Origin: Erysipelotrichales bacterium
GTDB lineage: Bacteria > Bacillota_I > Bacilli_A > Erysipelotrichales > Erysipelotrichaceae
Assembly (NCBI GenBank): GCA_910575705.1
Contig: CAJTFG010000003.1
Span: 124,001 to 188,000 of the forward strand
Direction: 5' to 3'
Length of the DNA stretch: 64,000 nucleotides
A program made the translations under genes and the position numbers. The notes under the pieces are model-generated. The model saw only the letters and a program-made list of their open reading frames with translations, made no database searches and was not told the origin of the DNA. Positions 44,031 to 52,544 of this stretch are shown here, in pieces. Numbering within the stretch: position 1 is the stretch's first letter; every line of letters starts with the position of its first letter.

Positions 44031-47000
44031 TTATTCCATGCGGTTTTTTCTGAAGATATAAGCAGCCATTCCTAACATGATAACTACACAACCCGCAACA
44101 ATTCCAATGATGTACGGATTTTCTAAAATAGAAGTACCGCTGCTCGCTGCCAGCTTTTTATAGTTTGAGTTTATCGGTTTATCCACATCCGTTTTATCCT
44201 CATCACTCGTTTTATCCGGCACATCGGCATCTTTGGAATCATCAGAATTCGCAGGATCATTCGGTCTACCGAAAATATTGGATCCGTTCACTATCGCTCC
44301 ATGATATCCATTGGAATTACTCAGATGATCATCAGAATTTCCTCCGTTGCTTCCATTGCCGCCGCTATCAGCTTTTAAAGAATCAATAACCGCTACTAAT
44401 CTTCCTTCATTTCCTGCTTTATCATAGAAAACTATTTCATAGCTTCCGATCTCCGTAAATACGTAAACTCCGTTTCCTTCTTTAAATGTGATCTGCTCAC
44501 TTGGATTTATAACACTCACGGTTACTTTGCCGTTTTCTTTTACGTATTTCAACTCTGCCGTCGGTGAAGTTTTATCGATCCAATCCACACGAGTGCTAAT
44601 AACGCCTACCATTCCTTTACTGTCCACATATTCAAAATCAAAACTGCCGTTCTTATGGAATGTATAAACATTGCTGCCGCCGTTATTCGTTATTTTATAT
44701 CCGGCCTCAATGTCCACAACAACTTCGACATCTTTGTTCGTAAGCTTTTCAACAGAATATTTGATATCGTATTTCGGCAAAGGTGCGATCCAAGATACTG
44801 TTGCAACGGCCGTTCCTCTATTACCGGCTCTATCCACCAATTCAAAGGTAAATGAACCATTATCCTGGAACGTATATGTATTTTGACCGCCATTATTTAA
44901 GACCGTTACAGGTTCACTCGGAGACAATGTCACCGTAACCGGCTTATCCGTCAAATAGCGAGTACTGTATTCAAAATCTGCCGTTGGAGCTTCCTTATCA
45001 ATCCAATCAACTGCAATCGTCTTTGTGCCGATATTGCCTAATTCATCCTCAAATTCCAATTCATACGCAGCGTTATCTAAGAATGTGATCGTCCGACTTT
45101 TATTCTCCGGATGCTCTGTTACCGGAACATCTTTTGATAAGATCGTCGAATTCTTATCAAAGGAAATCGTCGCAACTACTTCTCCATTCGTCGGCTCTGT
45201 TGTATTGAATGTTACCGTCGCTTTCGGCGGTTCTTTATCGATCCAATCAACATGTGCAGTCGCTGTCCCTTTATTTCCATTTTCGTCAACAAATTCAAAT
45301 GTAAAATCACCATTTTGTGTAAAGGTGTGCGATGTTTTTCCATCATTATTCGTTACTGTGATAGGTCTTGTCGGGTTGATCAATTCCGCAACTACATCCT
45401 GATTCGTAGCTCTTGCTATATTGTAGTTGACATCTGCTCTTGGAGTTTCATTTACCAGTACATTTTCATATAATTTTATTATGGAGATCGTTAATGTTAC
45501 AAACTCTCCATCATATACGCTGTCACATTCAAATTTAACATATAACGCTTTTTTAGCAACTGGGAAATCTATATGCTTCAGGTTATCATTGTCCCCCAAG
45601 TTATTCTTACTTGCTGCAAGTTCCCAATTCTTATTGTCCATGCTGACATAAATTTTAACATTTCTTGCTCGACCATAAGGAATAAATCCTATGTATTTTG
45701 CATTTTTATCCGGCATATAATCTAAACCGGATATATATCGAGGTTCATTCAGCTTGATCGTCGCGTAAGCAGGCATCATATTGTTTTTAGAACGCCAATA
45801 CGTATCAGGATTACCATCAATAATATTATCCTTATTTCCTGTCTGTGTCGCATTCACTTCTACTACGCTTAAGTTTTTAGACTGAATATACCATTTCGTA
45901 TCATCGGAGTTATTTTCGGTAAATGTAAAATATACAGGATCGCTGGCAGTTTGTGTTCCAGCCGCTGTCACTCGTACATAAACTCTCTTATTTCCATTGA
46001 ATACAGGATTCGTATTGGCAAATGAATTCCATCCATCTTTCGGATCCAATGTCCATTCCATATCACTCGTAACACCCAGCATTCGATCCTCTTCATCATT
46101 AATGCTAACGACACCACCGGGGAAAGGTCTCTTCGTAATATCGATCGTATAAATATTAGCTGCAGAATAGTCTAAACCGGATATATGAATTTTAATATCG
46201 TTATTCACATTAATGCTTGCGATTTCTTCGGGTGTAAGCTGCACGGAGTGCTCATAGCATTCCTTCCAAGTGACACCGCCGTCCAAACTGTAATCCCAAG
46301 TTACCTGCGCACTTTGCAGCTGCTTGGATAATATGATCTTACCTGCATTTGCTCCGTTAAAGGAGAACGTAGCAAGTTCTGAATTTATTTCTCCAAGAAG
46401 AGCCTGTGCTACTATCGGAACTTCCTTATATTGCAGTGTATTTGATCCCGTTGCCTTTGTCGCCTGACGAAGCGTCTCATTTTGCAGCAACATCAGTCGG
46501 CTTCGATATTCGGGAGAAGTAATTTTCGTTCCGAGTCTGCGCGTTAAATCGTACATAGGAAGAGGGTGATACGTCAATACACCACTGATTTCCTCCGCCA
46601 ATGCGATCAGATCGGCTTCTGATTTTGAACTGTCGCTTATATAAAGGTTTACTAAACCGAGCCAAGCATCCCAATTGATGATCTCTTCATCCAACGCATC
46701 ACGGTAAATTTGCTCTAACTTTTCCCTATCATCTTTATATGTATTGGCGAGCATTAAAACTAACTCAGATTCTTCATATTTATCGTATTCATTCTGTGCT
46801 TCCTGTGCAAGGAAGAAATAAGAAGCCGATTTAATAGAACCGGTATTGGTAACGATACCACTGCTCAGATTCCCCCAATCATTCGGCATTCTGGAATAAC
46901 CTTGTGTATTCGCCCAGGCAGTTGCCGCTACATTGTAAGATAACTGCCAAGCTCCTTTCCCGCCCACTTCATAATAGTAGATGTACGCCGCATGCCCCGG

Positions 47001-48467
47001 CTGTCCTACAACGCTAGCCGGTATTCCCCACACACCGTACAGATTGGCGGCTGTCTTCGATAATCCACCACATACGGCACCTTCCTCAAAAACGATCCAA
47101 AGCTTTGGCTTTCCTGATTGATATGTAATATTATATTTCGACAAATTGTATTTCTGATCCCACTTAGCGTAATTTTCCTGACTGTAATACTGTGGACGAT
47201 AATAACTATAGTTCAATGTATAATTAATATATTTAAACGGATTAAAGCGGTCTACCGTGCTGGAAAATCTCTTCTCTGAATAGTCACGCAGCCACGCGAT
47301 CTCCTCGTCATCGATATTAACATGCATCAACCAACGCATCTCTTCCACCGTAAGCCGTTCAAACATAGCGCTGGAAGACAAGCGATTATTTAAATGCATA
47401 TCTTTGTAAATCTCATAGCGGGTCACTGCATCAGACAGCTGATTCCCGCCAATCCATAAACCGATACTGGAAGAATGGGTCAATGATAAAGAGAGCATCA
47501 TCCTTAAATACAGATCTTTATATTTCGTTCCATTTGCAGTGACATTTTCATTTTTTAAATCTTCTTTATGTGCATGATACAGATTACTGAGCACCTGCAA
47601 TGCATTTTGATAAGAGCCGTTCGGATTTCCTCCGATCGTCCATAAACGCAGTGCTTCTTCATCATTAATAAACCACTCCAGCATTTCTTTATTCTTCGGA
47701 TCATCTTCCATAAAAGAGCGAAGGCGATACTGTCCTATGCGAGCGATAAAATTTCTTTGTAACAGCGTGAGTTTCAGATCATCCTGCACCGCTCCTGAAG
47801 TATATTTTGACTTAATGATCGTATCGAGCTCTTCTACAGAAACCGTGACGTTCTCATCATAATCTTCCTTCACTAACTTAGAATCTGCCCAAACGGCATG
47901 ATCGGAAGCATTAGAACCATTATCATGCGCATACAAACGAATGTAATTCGCATCTCTGATATCGATCTTTACATATCCTGCATTGCTTACACCTTTCATT
48001 GCAGGAGGATTTTGATCTGTTCGCAATGTCCAATTTTTTCCGTCTTCCGAAGTATATACATAAAATTTTACACCATTTCCCGTATTCTGTGCCGTTGTAT
48101 TCAAACCATAATACGTCGTAAAATACGCATAATCTTTATATGCGCTTATGTCATATTCTACCGTAGATGTCGCATGTGCCCAAATTCCCTTTTTAAACAC
48201 CGTAGAAGAACCATTTAATATCAGTATCAAAGGAGTATTTGACTGGGTCTTATCAAAGGAAATATTTCCCCATCCTACTTGCGCTTTACTATAGTCAATG
48301 TCCGATAAAAACAATACCTGATCCTCTGTATCCTCTTTATCAAGGAGTACATTTTTCTGTATTGGCGTATAACTATATACCGGATGATTAAAAAAATTCA
48401 TGATCATCATCGAAACAAGTGCACAGCAAACAAAACAAAGACGTCTCAGTCCGGATCCTTTCCTCAT
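44031..48467 (-). CDS. large multidomain surface protein (NPCBM, transglutaminase-like, discoidin, Ig-like repeats)
   Basis: A 1478-residue exported protein, probably acting at the cell surface. Order: signal peptide (about 1-33); an NPCBM sugar-binding-like domain (about 45-200, with K-G-I-W-A-H-A); a helical region; a transglutaminase-like segment with C in A-V-C-G-G-L-S-K (about 466) and H in Q-P-G-H-A-A-Y (about 492); an F5/8 discoidin domain (about 866-1005, D-G-N-P-D-T-Y-W-R-S); five Ig-like repeats of 70-80 residues, most linked by W-I-D-K-x-x-P-T/K-A; a Gly/Ser/Asn/Asp-rich stretch; one membrane helix and R-K-N-R-M-E. No LPXTG. The start follows GGAGGG; earlier ATGs lie upstream of it. 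Confidence 0.9.
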   Translation of the reverse strand: MRKGSGLRRLCFVCCALVSMMIMNFFNHPVYSYTPIQKNVLLDKEDTEDQVLFLSDIDYSKAQVGWGNISFDKTQSNTPLILILNGSSTVFKKGIWAHATSTVEYDISAYKDYAYFTTYYGLNTTAQNTGNGVKFYVYTSEDGKNWTLRTDQNPPAMKGVSNAGYVKIDIRDANYIRLYAHDNGSNASDHAVWADSKLVKEDYDENVTVSVEELDTIIKSKYTSGAVQDDLKLTLLQRNFIARIGQYRLRSFMEDDPKNKEMLEWFINDEEALRLWTIGGNPNGSYQNALQVLSNLYHAHKEDLKNENVTANGTKYKDLYLRMMLSLSLTHSSSIGLWIGGNQLSDAVTRYEIYKDMHLNNRLSSSAMFERLTVEEMRWLMHVNIDDEEIAWLRDYSEKRFSSTVDRFNPFKYINYTLNYSYYRPQYYSQENYAKWDQKYNLSKYNITYQSGKPKLWIVFEEGAVCGGLSKTAANLYGVWGIPASVVGQPGHAAYIYYYEVGGKGAWQLSYNVAATAWANTQGYSRMPNDWGNLSSGIVTNTGSIKSASYFFLAQEAQNEYDKYEESELVLMLANTYKDDREKLEQIYRDALDEEIINWDAWLGLVNLYISDSSKSEADLIALAEEISGVLTYHPLPMYDLTRRLGTKITSPEYRSRLMLLQNETLRQATKATGSNTLQYKEVPIVAQALLGEINSELATFSFNGANAGKIILSKQLQSAQVTWDYSLDGGVTWKECYEHSVQLTPEEIASINVNNDIKIHISGLDYSAANIYTIDITKRPFPGGVVSINDEEDRMLGVTSDMEWTLDPKDGWNSFANTNPVFNGNKRVYVRVTAAGTQTASDPVYFTFTENNSDDTKWYIQSKNLSVVEVNATQTGNKDNIIDGNPDTYWRSKNNMMPAYATIKLNEPRYISGLDYMPDKNAKYIGFIPYGRARNVKIYVSMDNKNWELAASKNNLGDNDNLKHIDFPVAKKALYVKFECDSVYDGEFVTLTISIIKLYENVLVNETPRADVNYNIARATNQDVVAELINPTRPITVTNNDGKTSHTFTQNGDFTFEFVDENGNKGTATAHVDWIDKEPPKATVTFNTTEPTNGEVVATISFDKNSTILSKDVPVTEHPENKSRTITFLDNAAYELEFEDELGNIGTKTIAVDWIDKEAPTADFEYSTRYLTDKPVTVTLSPSEPVTVLNNGGQNTYTFQDNGSFTFELVDRAGNRGTAVATVSWIAPLPKYDIKYSVEKLTNKDVEVVVDIEAGYKITNNGGSNVYTFHKNGSFDFEYVDSKGMVGVISTRVDWIDKTSPTAELKYVKENGKVTVSVINPSEQITFKEGNGVYVFTEIGSYEIVFYDKAGNEGRLVAVIDSLKADSGGNGSNGGNSDDHLSNSNGYHGAIVNGSNIFGRPNDPANSDDSKDADVPDKTSDEDKTDVDKPINSNYKKLAASSGTSILENPYIIGIVAGCVVIMLGMAAYIFRKNRME

Positions 48468-48590
48468 ACCTACTATTCCCTCCAACATATGTGATCGCAT
48501 ATATATTGCAACAGCATAGAGATAACGCTGTTTTACCCCTGTTTTCCATAAAAAAACTCTTCTTTATATTCTGATACATCGATCGCCTTA

Positions 48591-48619
48591 ATTATAGCAA
48601 TAATGCCGATAAGCGAGCA
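48591..48619 (-). promoter_or_regulatory. promoter of the large surface protein gene
   Basis: TTGCTC (48614-48619), 17 bases, TATAAT (48591-48596). A leader of about 115 bases contains a small hairpin (AACAGC/GCTGTT near 48510-48533). Between 48620 and 48766 I see only A/T-rich DNA with a weak inverted repeat GGCTGA/TCAGCC (48731-48764), perhaps the terminator of the rimO unit. Confidence 0.6.
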
Positions 48620-48766
48620 ATATAAATCCATTATTTTATCTATTAATTGCTGTTTTTTTTAATAGATATAACAAAATAGAATACTAAAAAAGAGAATTTG
48701 TTTTTTCTTCTTACATTTTTTATAAATACAGGCTGAGTAAAAGGTATTTCATCTTAATTCAGCCAT

Positions 48767-49273
48767 CTAAAACACCTCGTGAAAGTCCGCTTGTTCTTCC
48801 AGTTCAAACGGCTGCCGCACCCCTTGAATCTTCTGTAAAGCTCGGTTGTATCCTTCCTCATCATAAGGGATGTCCTTCTGCCGTTGCATCGCTTCTTTCA
48901 ATATTGCACTTGCCGATAAGGAGAGCGTGATCCTGCGGCATGCACAAACGTGATTTTCTCCGTCGATCAAATAAATTTCAACAGAATAGCAATCGCCTTC
49001 TTTTAAAGAAAGGATATGGTCCGCATCTTCGCATACATGAATATCAAAGCTCACATCGCTCGTTTCTATCGCATCTTCTACCGCAAACATAAAGATGGCA
49101 CATATGCGCTCATACAAAAAGGAAAGATGAAGTTTATGATGCTGCAAAGCAGATGTCTCATACGCCTGCCACACATCATCCTTCACCGCTATGATAAAAG
49201 AGCCTTTTACATAATCCATGATGATACCATCTTCTAATTCAACTCCGCAAGAATCTCCGTTTTTCCAAAGCAT
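48767..49273 (-). CDS. hypothetical protein
   Basis: A 168-residue soluble acidic protein; I do not recognise the family. It has no signal peptide or membrane helix, shows alternating strands (G-V-E-L-E-D-G-I-I-M-D-Y, then Y-S-V-E-I-Y-L-I-D-G-E) and a helical end. The start at 49273 follows AAGGAG and lies 3 bases before the end of the glycosylase gene, so it belongs to the rimO transcript. No function proposed. Confidence 0.7.
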   Translation of the reverse strand: MLWKNGDSCGVELEDGIIMDYVKGSFIIAVKDDVWQAYETSALQHHKLHLSFLYERICAIFMFAVEDAIETSDVSFDIHVCEDADHILSLKEGDCYSVEIYLIDGENHVCACRRITLSLSASAILKEAMQRQKDIPYDEEGYNRALQKIQGVRQPFELEEQADFHEVF

Positions 49274-49275
49274 CG

Positions 49276-49779
49276 TTATTCTCCTTCCTTTACAAGCGCT
49301 TGACGCAATGCCGCTTCCCACTTTTTATATAAATCTTCTTCCTTTATTGTTCGATTCGCATTGCTTGTACTGGGCAGTGACAGACAGATCAAAGGAAGAT
49401 CGAAAAAATGCCGCTGATATAAATCATACGCCTTTTTTCCATTACAGATGACATAGCGTAAATCCGGATATTTTCTCACAAGTCCTCTGATATCGTTCAC
49501 TTCTTCACAGCGTATATGGGAATCTAAGCTCCCTTCTCTTTCGCAGGAACCGATGACATCCCATAAAATAAGACGATGTGCAAGAATCAATTTCTTTTTA
49601 TCCTCATAATCATATAGCTCCTCGTGAAAGTATCGGCTTAAAAACTTCCAGAAACGATTATGTTTAAAACCGTAGTATTCCTGCTTTTCCAGCGAGGTGC
49701 CCGATGGCATTGATCCTAAAATCATTGCAATAGGATGTTCTGCAATGATCGGAGGAAATCCCTTAAGCAACTTCTTCAC
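49276..49779 (-). CDS. DNA-deoxyinosine glycosylase (UDG superfamily, HDG-like)
   Basis: A 167-residue base-excision enzyme of the uracil-DNA-glycosylase fold. Motif 1 is I-L-G-S-M-P-S-G-T-S-L near residue 21, followed by Y-Y-G-F-K-H-N-R-F-W; W-D-V-I-G-S-C-E-R-E-G-S-L-D near residue 74; motif 2 is L-P-S-T-S-N-A-N near residue 137. This matches the group that removes hypoxanthine from DNA. Overlaps rimO by 17 bases. Confidence 0.88.
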   Translation of the reverse strand: MKKLLKGFPPIIAEHPIAMILGSMPSGTSLEKQEYYGFKHNRFWKFLSRYFHEELYDYEDKKKLILAHRLILWDVIGSCEREGSLDSHIRCEEVNDIRGLVRKYPDLRYVICNGKKAYDLYQRHFFDLPLICLSLPSTSNANRTIKEEDLYKKWEAALRQALVKEGE

Positions 49780-51064
49780 CCCTCAGATCATGCGGAAGCG
49801 CCTCAGTGATCCGCACTTGGACAAACGATCCAAACGGTATTGCCCGATCGCTTTTAAACATCACGATGCCGTCAACTCCATCCGGAGCACTGGAGCTGTC
49901 TCTTCCTCGATATATCCCCATCAATCCATCTTGCGATTCTACAAGCACCTCAATCGTCTTGCCTATCATCTGTTTCTGGTTTTCTAAAGAAATCTCTTCC
50001 TGACGTTTCATCAGCGTCTGCAGGCGCTGTTCTTTTATATCTTCCGCAACTTGTTCCTTCATCGTATAAGCAGGCGTGTCTTCCTCCGGAGAATAAGCAA
50101 AAGCGCCGACACGGTCCCATCGTACATCTTCAATAAAGCTCATCAATTCCTGAAATTCCTTTTCCGTTTCCTTAGGAAACCCTACGATAAAGGTCGTACG
50201 CAAAGTCGCTCTGGAAAACGATCTGCGTATGTTCGCTATCATAGCCTTCACATCTCGTATACTCCCTCTTCGATTCATCAATTTCAGCATATCATCGCTC
50301 CCATGCTGCATCGGTATATCAAAATAAGGCAACACTTTCGGAAGCTTTGCTATCCCTTCCACCAATTCATCGGTGATCTCATCCGGGTACATATATAAAA
50401 TACGGATCCAATGAAAACCTTCTATCGCATGAATCTTCTGCAATAGATCTAACAAGGACAGTTTACCATACAGATCAATCCCATATTTCGTCGTATCCTG
50501 AGCAATCAAAACCAGTTCTTTTACACCTTGATGTGCCAAGTGCCGTGCTTCGTCCAATAACTTTTCCATAGGAACCGACACATTATCTCCGCGGATCAGC
50601 GGTATCGCACAATATGTACATCGATTTGAACATCCCTCCGCGATCTTCAAATATGCTGTCCACGGTTTAGAAGAAATCAGGCGCTCACTTTTGGAGTAGC
50701 TGGTTAATGACGTTTCATGAAAAAGAGAATTCAGTATTTCATGCATATACGGGTATTCACGAATAGAGATAACAGCATCGATCTCGGGGATTTCCTGCTG
50801 AAGGGATTCCTTATATCTCTGCGCAAGACATCCTGTCACAACAAGATAACGGCAGTTATGCTTTTTCTTTTCTGCCATTTGGAAAATCGTTTTAATGGCT
50901 TCCTCTTTTGCGGATTCAATAAATCCGCATGTATTGATGATAATGGCCTCCGCTTCATCCGCATTGTTTACAAACACATGCCCACCTGATGTCAGCATTC
51001 CCATCATTGTTTCACTATCTACAAGATTTTTGCTGCATCCCAAAGATATAAAACCAATTTTCAT
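49763..51064 (-). CDS. rimO: ribosomal protein S12 methylthiotransferase RimO
   Basis: A 433-residue radical-SAM enzyme that methylthiolates an aspartate of S12. N-terminal MTTase domain with S-L-G-C-S-K-N-L-V-D-S-E; radical-SAM cluster motif C-S-N-R-C-T-Y-C near residue 145; G-F-P-K-E-T; C-terminal TRAM region. G-C-S-K-N marks RimO rather than MiaB. The start at 51064 follows GAGGTG. Confidence 0.95.
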   Translation of the reverse strand: MKIGFISLGCSKNLVDSETMMGMLTSGGHVFVNNADEAEAIIINTCGFIESAKEEAIKTIFQMAEKKKHNCRYLVVTGCLAQRYKESLQQEIPEIDAVISIREYPYMHEILNSLFHETSLTSYSKSERLISSKPWTAYLKIAEGCSNRCTYCAIPLIRGDNVSVPMEKLLDEARHLAHQGVKELVLIAQDTTKYGIDLYGKLSLLDLLQKIHAIEGFHWIRILYMYPDEITDELVEGIAKLPKVLPYFDIPMQHGSDDMLKLMNRRGSIRDVKAMIANIRRSFSRATLRTTFIVGFPKETEKEFQELMSFIEDVRWDRVGAFAYSPEEDTPAYTMKEQVAEDIKEQRLQTLMKRQEEISLENQKQMIGKTIEVLVESQDGLMGIYRGRDSSSAPDGVDGIVMFKSDRAIPFGSFVQVRITEALPHDLRGEEVA

Positions 51065-51117
51065 AAGTAACACCTCATAAGTAATAGTAACATGTATTTT
51101 CTTTCTCGTATAGAAAT

Positions 51118-51147
51118 TTAAAAAGGTCTCGGGAGATTCCCGAAACC
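51118..51147 (-). terminator. terminator of tRNA-Lys
   Basis: Arms GGTTTCGGGA and TCCCGAGACC around ATC then TTTTT on the minus strand. Confidence 0.9.
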
Positions 51148-51159
51148 CTCATATTTGCA

Positions 51160-51235
51160 TGGTGACCTCTCAGGGAATCGAACCCTGGACCCACTGATTA
51201 AGAGTCAGTTGCTCTGCCAGCTGAGCTAAGAAGTC
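51160..51235 (-). tRNA. tRNA-Lys (anticodon CTT), CCA encoded
   Basis: Cloverleaf: acceptor GACTTCT/AGAGGTC, D arm GCTC/GAGC, anticodon stem CTGAC? with loop around CTCTTAA (anticodon CTT), closing CAG, T arm CAGGG-TTCGATT-CCCTG. Encoded CCA at 51160-51162. Confidence 0.96.
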
Positions 51236-51250
51236 ATCTTTAGCTTATTT

Positions 51251-51279
51251 ATAATATCATAAATATATGGTTTTGACAA
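51251..51279 (-). promoter_or_regulatory. promoter of tRNA-Lys
   Basis: TTGTCA (51274-51279), 17 bases, TATTAT (51251-51256). Confidence 0.6.
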
Positions 51280-51324
51280 TACCTGACTTCACTTTTGACT
51301 TCTAAATTTCTTTTTTTACCATAT

Positions 51325-51357
51325 GATATAAAATAGCACCTCTTTAGAGATGCTATT
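51325..51357 (-). terminator. terminator of the Spo0A-C-like gene at 51392
   Basis: Arms AATAGCATCTCT and AGAGGTGCTATT (one wobble) followed by TTATAT on the minus strand. Confidence 0.7.
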
Positions 51358-51391
51358 ATACCGAATTGTCTACGCTCCGCATATCATATTC

Positions 51392-51727
51392 TTATTTCAG
51401 ATATTCTACAATCGTTGCGATAAACTGTGAATTGGTAGGTTTTGATTTCTTAGCATCAATCGTATTACCAAACATCTCATATAATTCTGCACTGTTTCCT
51501 TTATTGAATACAATCTCAATAGCAGCACGGATCGAACGTTCAACATTCCACCACTCAGTGTCGAACATCTCTGCTATCTCAGGATATAATCCTGTCGTCA
51601 TTCTCTTCAAATAAGTTTCATCACCGCACACCATGGGGATCGCTACTTTTAAGTACCGATATCCATCTAAATGCGGAGGCATTCCGATCTTAAAAAGAAT
51701 CTTTTTTGTCTCTGTTAACTTTTCCAT
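51392..51727 (-). CDS. stand-alone Spo0A C-terminal DNA-binding domain protein
   Basis: A 111-residue Spo0A DNA-binding-domain protein with no receiver: G-M-P-P-H-L-D-G-Y-R-Y-L, Y-P-E-I-A-E-M-F-D-T, the recognition-helix region N-V-E-R-S-I-R-A-A-I-E-I-V, F-G-N-T-I and K-S-K-P-T-N-S-Q-F-I-A. It is closest to the plus-strand gene at 5139 in its ending (I-A-T-I-x-x-Y-L). Upstream lie a TATACT element (51773-51778) and a tandem 0A-like box pair. Second of three paralogues in the window. Confidence 0.87.
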   Translation of the reverse strand: MEKLTETKKILFKIGMPPHLDGYRYLKVAIPMVCGDETYLKRMTTGLYPEIAEMFDTEWWNVERSIRAAIEIVFNKGNSAELYEMFGNTIDAKKSKPTNSQFIATIVEYLK

Positions 51728-51799
51728 TTTAAATCTATCTCCCCCTTGAGGATACTTTATATCTCTAGTCTAAGTATAATTCACAGGCTATGAAAATAC

Positions 51800-51816
51800 A
51801 CTCGAATGTCCTCGAA
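51800..51816 (-). promoter_or_regulatory. tandem 0A-box-like sites upstream of 51727
   Basis: The minus strand reads ATTCGAGGACATTCGAG: two TTCGA cores exactly 10 bases apart, 22 bases upstream of TATACT. It matches ATTCGAGGTAGTTCGTG upstream of the paralogue at 5139 in 13 of 17 positions. Confidence 0.6.
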
Positions 51817-51890
51817 TAATGTAGAATTATATACATATTTAGCGTGATTTTATACTTTTTGTTAAAAATAAAAGATGATAGATTTTATGG

Positions 51891-52262
51891 TCAAAAATTC
51901 TTACTTACTATGTGAATATGGTCTGCCAACATGGAAATAAATTCTGCATTCGTAGGCCGCGATTTCGTCGAACTTACCGTATTTTTGAACAGTCGATAAA
52001 TATCATCTACATTGCCACGTGTAAAAGCAACTTCGATAGCATGGCGAATTGATCTTTCGACATTTTGAGGGTCCGTATTATATTTTTCTGCTATGATTGG
52101 ATAAACCTGTGTTGTGATCCGTTTTTTATATATCTGATTTTCATAAACAAGATATATAGCCAAACGCACATATTCAAATCCCAACAAATGTGTCGGCATA
52201 CCCAATTCACGTAGAAAATTCGTAATCTCGCGAACGAGTGCCCGATTGTTTTCTGTTTCCAT
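51891..52262 (-). CDS. stand-alone Spo0A C-terminal DNA-binding domain protein
   Basis: A 123-residue member of the same family: L-G-M-P-T-H-L-L-G-F-E-Y-V, Y-P-I-I-A-E-K-Y-N-T-D-P-Q-N-V-E-R-S-I-R-H-A-I-E-V-A, and K-S-R-P-T-N-A-E-F-I-S-M. Of the three it is the nearest to true Spo0A (I-A-E-K-Y-N-T then R-A/S-I-R-H-A-I-E-V-A). The start at 52262 was chosen over an earlier TTG/ATG frame because GGAGGGG stands 6 bases before it. A perfect 0A box lies at 52324-52330, about 60 bases upstream. It is separated from the giant surface gene by that gene's terminator. Confidence 0.87.
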   Translation of the reverse strand: METENNRALVREITNFLRELGMPTHLLGFEYVRLAIYLVYENQIYKKRITTQVYPIIAEKYNTDPQNVERSIRHAIEVAFTRGNVDDIYRLFKNTVSSTKSRPTNAEFISMLADHIHIVSKNF

Positions 52263-52323
52263 AAGCTTCCCCTCCATTGTCATCATACTATGATTTACTT
52301 TAATTAATAAGCCGGTAATTGTC

Positions 52324-52330
52324 TGTCGAA
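52324..52330 (-). promoter_or_regulatory. perfect 0A box upstream of 52262
   Basis: TTCGACA on the minus strand (TGTCGAA on plus), the exact Spo0A consensus. It could overlap a -35 element. The rest of 52331-52513 shows no gene. Confidence 0.55.
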
Positions 52331-52513
52331 TTTTGGCGAGTTTCCTGAATTTCATTTTCTTCCAATTGCATTATTTTTTTCACAAATCGAAGTCTGTTGT
52401 TTTTCTAATCCATGATCAGCGTTTTATAGCATTGCTTATATGCCTCAAGCCCCTTAAACATTCAACATACGATATAGTCACTATGACATTGTATTTATAG
52501 CCGATCGTATTTA

Positions 52514-52544
52514 AGAAAAAAACGCAGATTTTAATCTGCGTTTT
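52514..52544 (-). terminator. terminator of the giant surface protein gene
   Basis: Arms AAACGCAGAT and ATCTGCGTTT around TAAA, then TTTTTC on the minus strand; the stop codon lies in the loop. Confidence 0.9.
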
